DNA from: an uncultured Bacilli bacterium
GTDB lineage: Bacteria > Bacillota_I > Bacilli_A > RF39 > UBA660
Assembly (NCBI GenBank): GCA_947630205.1
Contig: CANRGW010000062.1
Span: 1-7,129 of the forward strand
DNA length: 7,129 nt
Direction: 5' to 3'
Under the pieces are notes generated by a model that did not search any database, was not told the DNA's origin, and saw only the letters and a list, made by a program, of their open reading frames with translations. Shown here in pieces: positions 6,265 to 7,129 of the stretch (the stretch's first letter is position 1; the number at the start of each line of letters is the position of its first letter). Both the position numbers and the translations under genes were made by a program.

Positions 6265-6288
6265 TCTTATAGTAGGTGAAGTATATCA
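6256..6288. repeat. Inverted repeat over the -10 box and start codon (operator candidate)
   Basis: TATACTTC at 6259-6266 is the exact reverse complement of GAAGTATA at 6278-6285, with 11 bases between. After one mismatch (6258/6286), two more pairs follow (6257/6287 and 6256/6288), giving 10 of 11 matched positions per arm. The left arm contains the -10 hexamer and should lie upstream of the transcription start, so a DNA operator is more likely than an RNA hairpin. Chance in A+T-rich sequence remains possible. Confidence 0.4.
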
Positions 6289-7129
6289 TGGAGAGAAAGA
6301 TTGATAGATTAAAAAATGCTCTTAATTTTTTTCATTTAAAAGAAGATTATACAATTTCTGAATTAGAAGATGCTTATAAAAGTATTAAAAAAGATAAGTA
6401 CACTAAACGGATAAAAGAAATGGCTTTATTGAATTATAAAATTCTAAAAAATGATTATTTTAGCAGGTTATATAGTGCTACTTCTAAATTTAGAAATAAA
6501 TTAAATAATTATAAAACGGAATATAGTAATAATAAAAGAGTTATAAAGATATGTGATACTTATTTAAAAAAAATAAAACGTGTTTCGTCTTTTTCTAAGT
6601 TAGAAAAGTTAAAAGAAGAATTTAATCAAGAAATAAAAAAAATTCTTAATAAAGAACCAAGAAAAAAGCCTACACCTCTTATTTTAGAAAGAGAAATTAA
6701 TATTTTTGAATATATTTTAAATGAAGATATTTTATCTCCTTCCAAAAGAATTTCTAATTTAGCAATTAAATATAAATTAATGTTAAATAAAGTTAGAACC
6801 AAAGCGGAATTATTAGAAATGGAAAGAGAATATAGACATCAAATAATGCTTTTAAGAAAAAGAGAAATTCGGAATGTTTTAGCAGATTTTCTTTTAGACT
6901 ATCCTAATAATTTAGAAGTTTTAGAAATAGTTAATAAATATAAAAGAAAACTTGATAGTATAAGAGAATATAGTGAGATAACAGAACTTAATCTTGAATT
7001 ATTAAGTGAAATAAAAATATTTGCAGCCGAGAGAAATAAGGAAGATGCTTTAGTTAAAGAAAAAGAGAAATTTTTAAAAGAATTATCTTCTATCGAAAAA
7101 GATATTAAAGATAGTAAGTTTTTAAAACG
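6288..7129 (+). CDS. Lys/Glu-rich helical protein of unknown function with J-domain-like N-terminus, 3'-truncated
   Basis: I do not recognise this gene. The ATG at 6288 follows AGGTGA (6274-6279) at good distance, and the frame stays open for 280 full codons to the window edge, so the C-terminus is missing. The protein is very rich in Lys, Glu, Ile, Leu and Asn, with no signal peptide or membrane helix; it should be cytoplasmic and largely alpha-helical or coiled-coil. Residues 10-62 resemble a J-domain in outline: ISELEDAYKSI (23-33) like helix II, and LLNYKILKNDYFSRLY (47-62) like helix III ending in a KRxxYD-type motif. HPD is absent and the helix II-III distance is about 10 residues shorter than usual. 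Downstream, a pattern of spaced Leu followed by Glu/Lys-Phe/Tyr and then Ile/Leu recurs near 99-116, 169-186, 205-222 and 249-266. A short Pro-containing linker (EPRKKPTP) is at 123-130. The divergent promoter links it to the LtaS-like gene, but no role follows from that. Confidence 0.85.
   Translation, partial: MERKIDRLKNALNFFHLKEDYTISELEDAYKSIKKDKYTKRIKEMALLNYKILKNDYFSRLYSATSKFRNKLNNYKTEYSNNKRVIKICDTYLKKIKRVSSFSKLEKLKEEFNQEIKKILNKEPRKKPTPLILEREINIFEYILNEDILSPSKRISNLAIKYKLMLNKVRTKAELLEMEREYRHQIMLLRKREIRNVLADFLLDYPNNLEVLEIVNKYKRKLDSIREYSEITELNLELLSEIKIFAAERNKEDALVKEKEKFLKELSSIEKDIKDSKFLK

Overview
The window is strongly A+T-rich and gene-dense. TGA is used as a stop (topA and the minus-strand gene both end in TGA) and tryptophan is written TGG, so the standard bacterial code (table 11) applies, not the Mycoplasma code. 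Shine-Dalgarno sites resembling GAGGTGAT, a YlmC/YmxH-type PRC-barrel protein, a five-helix LTA-synthase-like enzyme and the low-GC codon usage point to a Bacillota/Mycoplasmatota-type bacterium, perhaps an uncultured gut lineage close to the Bacilli-Mollicutes border. That placement is inferred from protein style and composition, not from a marker search.

Layout. Positions 2-2098 hold three closely packed plus-strand genes: a pyrimidine-nucleoside phosphorylase missing about 40 N-terminal residues at the window edge, a small PRC-barrel protein of the YlmC/YmxH family, and a SpoU/TrmH-class RNA 2'-O-methyltransferase that starts two bases after its neighbour stops. A near-consensus promoter right after the methyltransferase stop drives topA (2149-4188, DNA topoisomerase I with three C-terminal zinc ribbons). 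topA converges on a minus-strand gene (6191-4203) for a membrane-anchored sulfatase-fold enzyme of the lipoteichoic acid synthase family. Both genes end inside one perfect 12-bp hairpin, and their two stop codons lie opposite each other in the stem. Upstream of the LtaS-like gene is a 96-base divergent promoter region with back-to-back -35 boxes. It also drives a plus-strand gene (6288 to beyond 7129) for a Lys/Glu-rich, mostly helical protein of unknown function whose N-terminus looks like a J-domain without HPD.

How the parts fit. The left block is housekeeping: nucleoside salvage, RNA modification and DNA supercoiling. The right block pairs a cell-envelope polymer enzyme with an unrecognised helical protein through what look like mutually exclusive promoters. 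I see no CRISPR array, mobile element, tRNA, rRNA or riboswitch, and no complete novel system. The least explained parts are the helical protein, its operator-like dyad and the compact divergent promoter.
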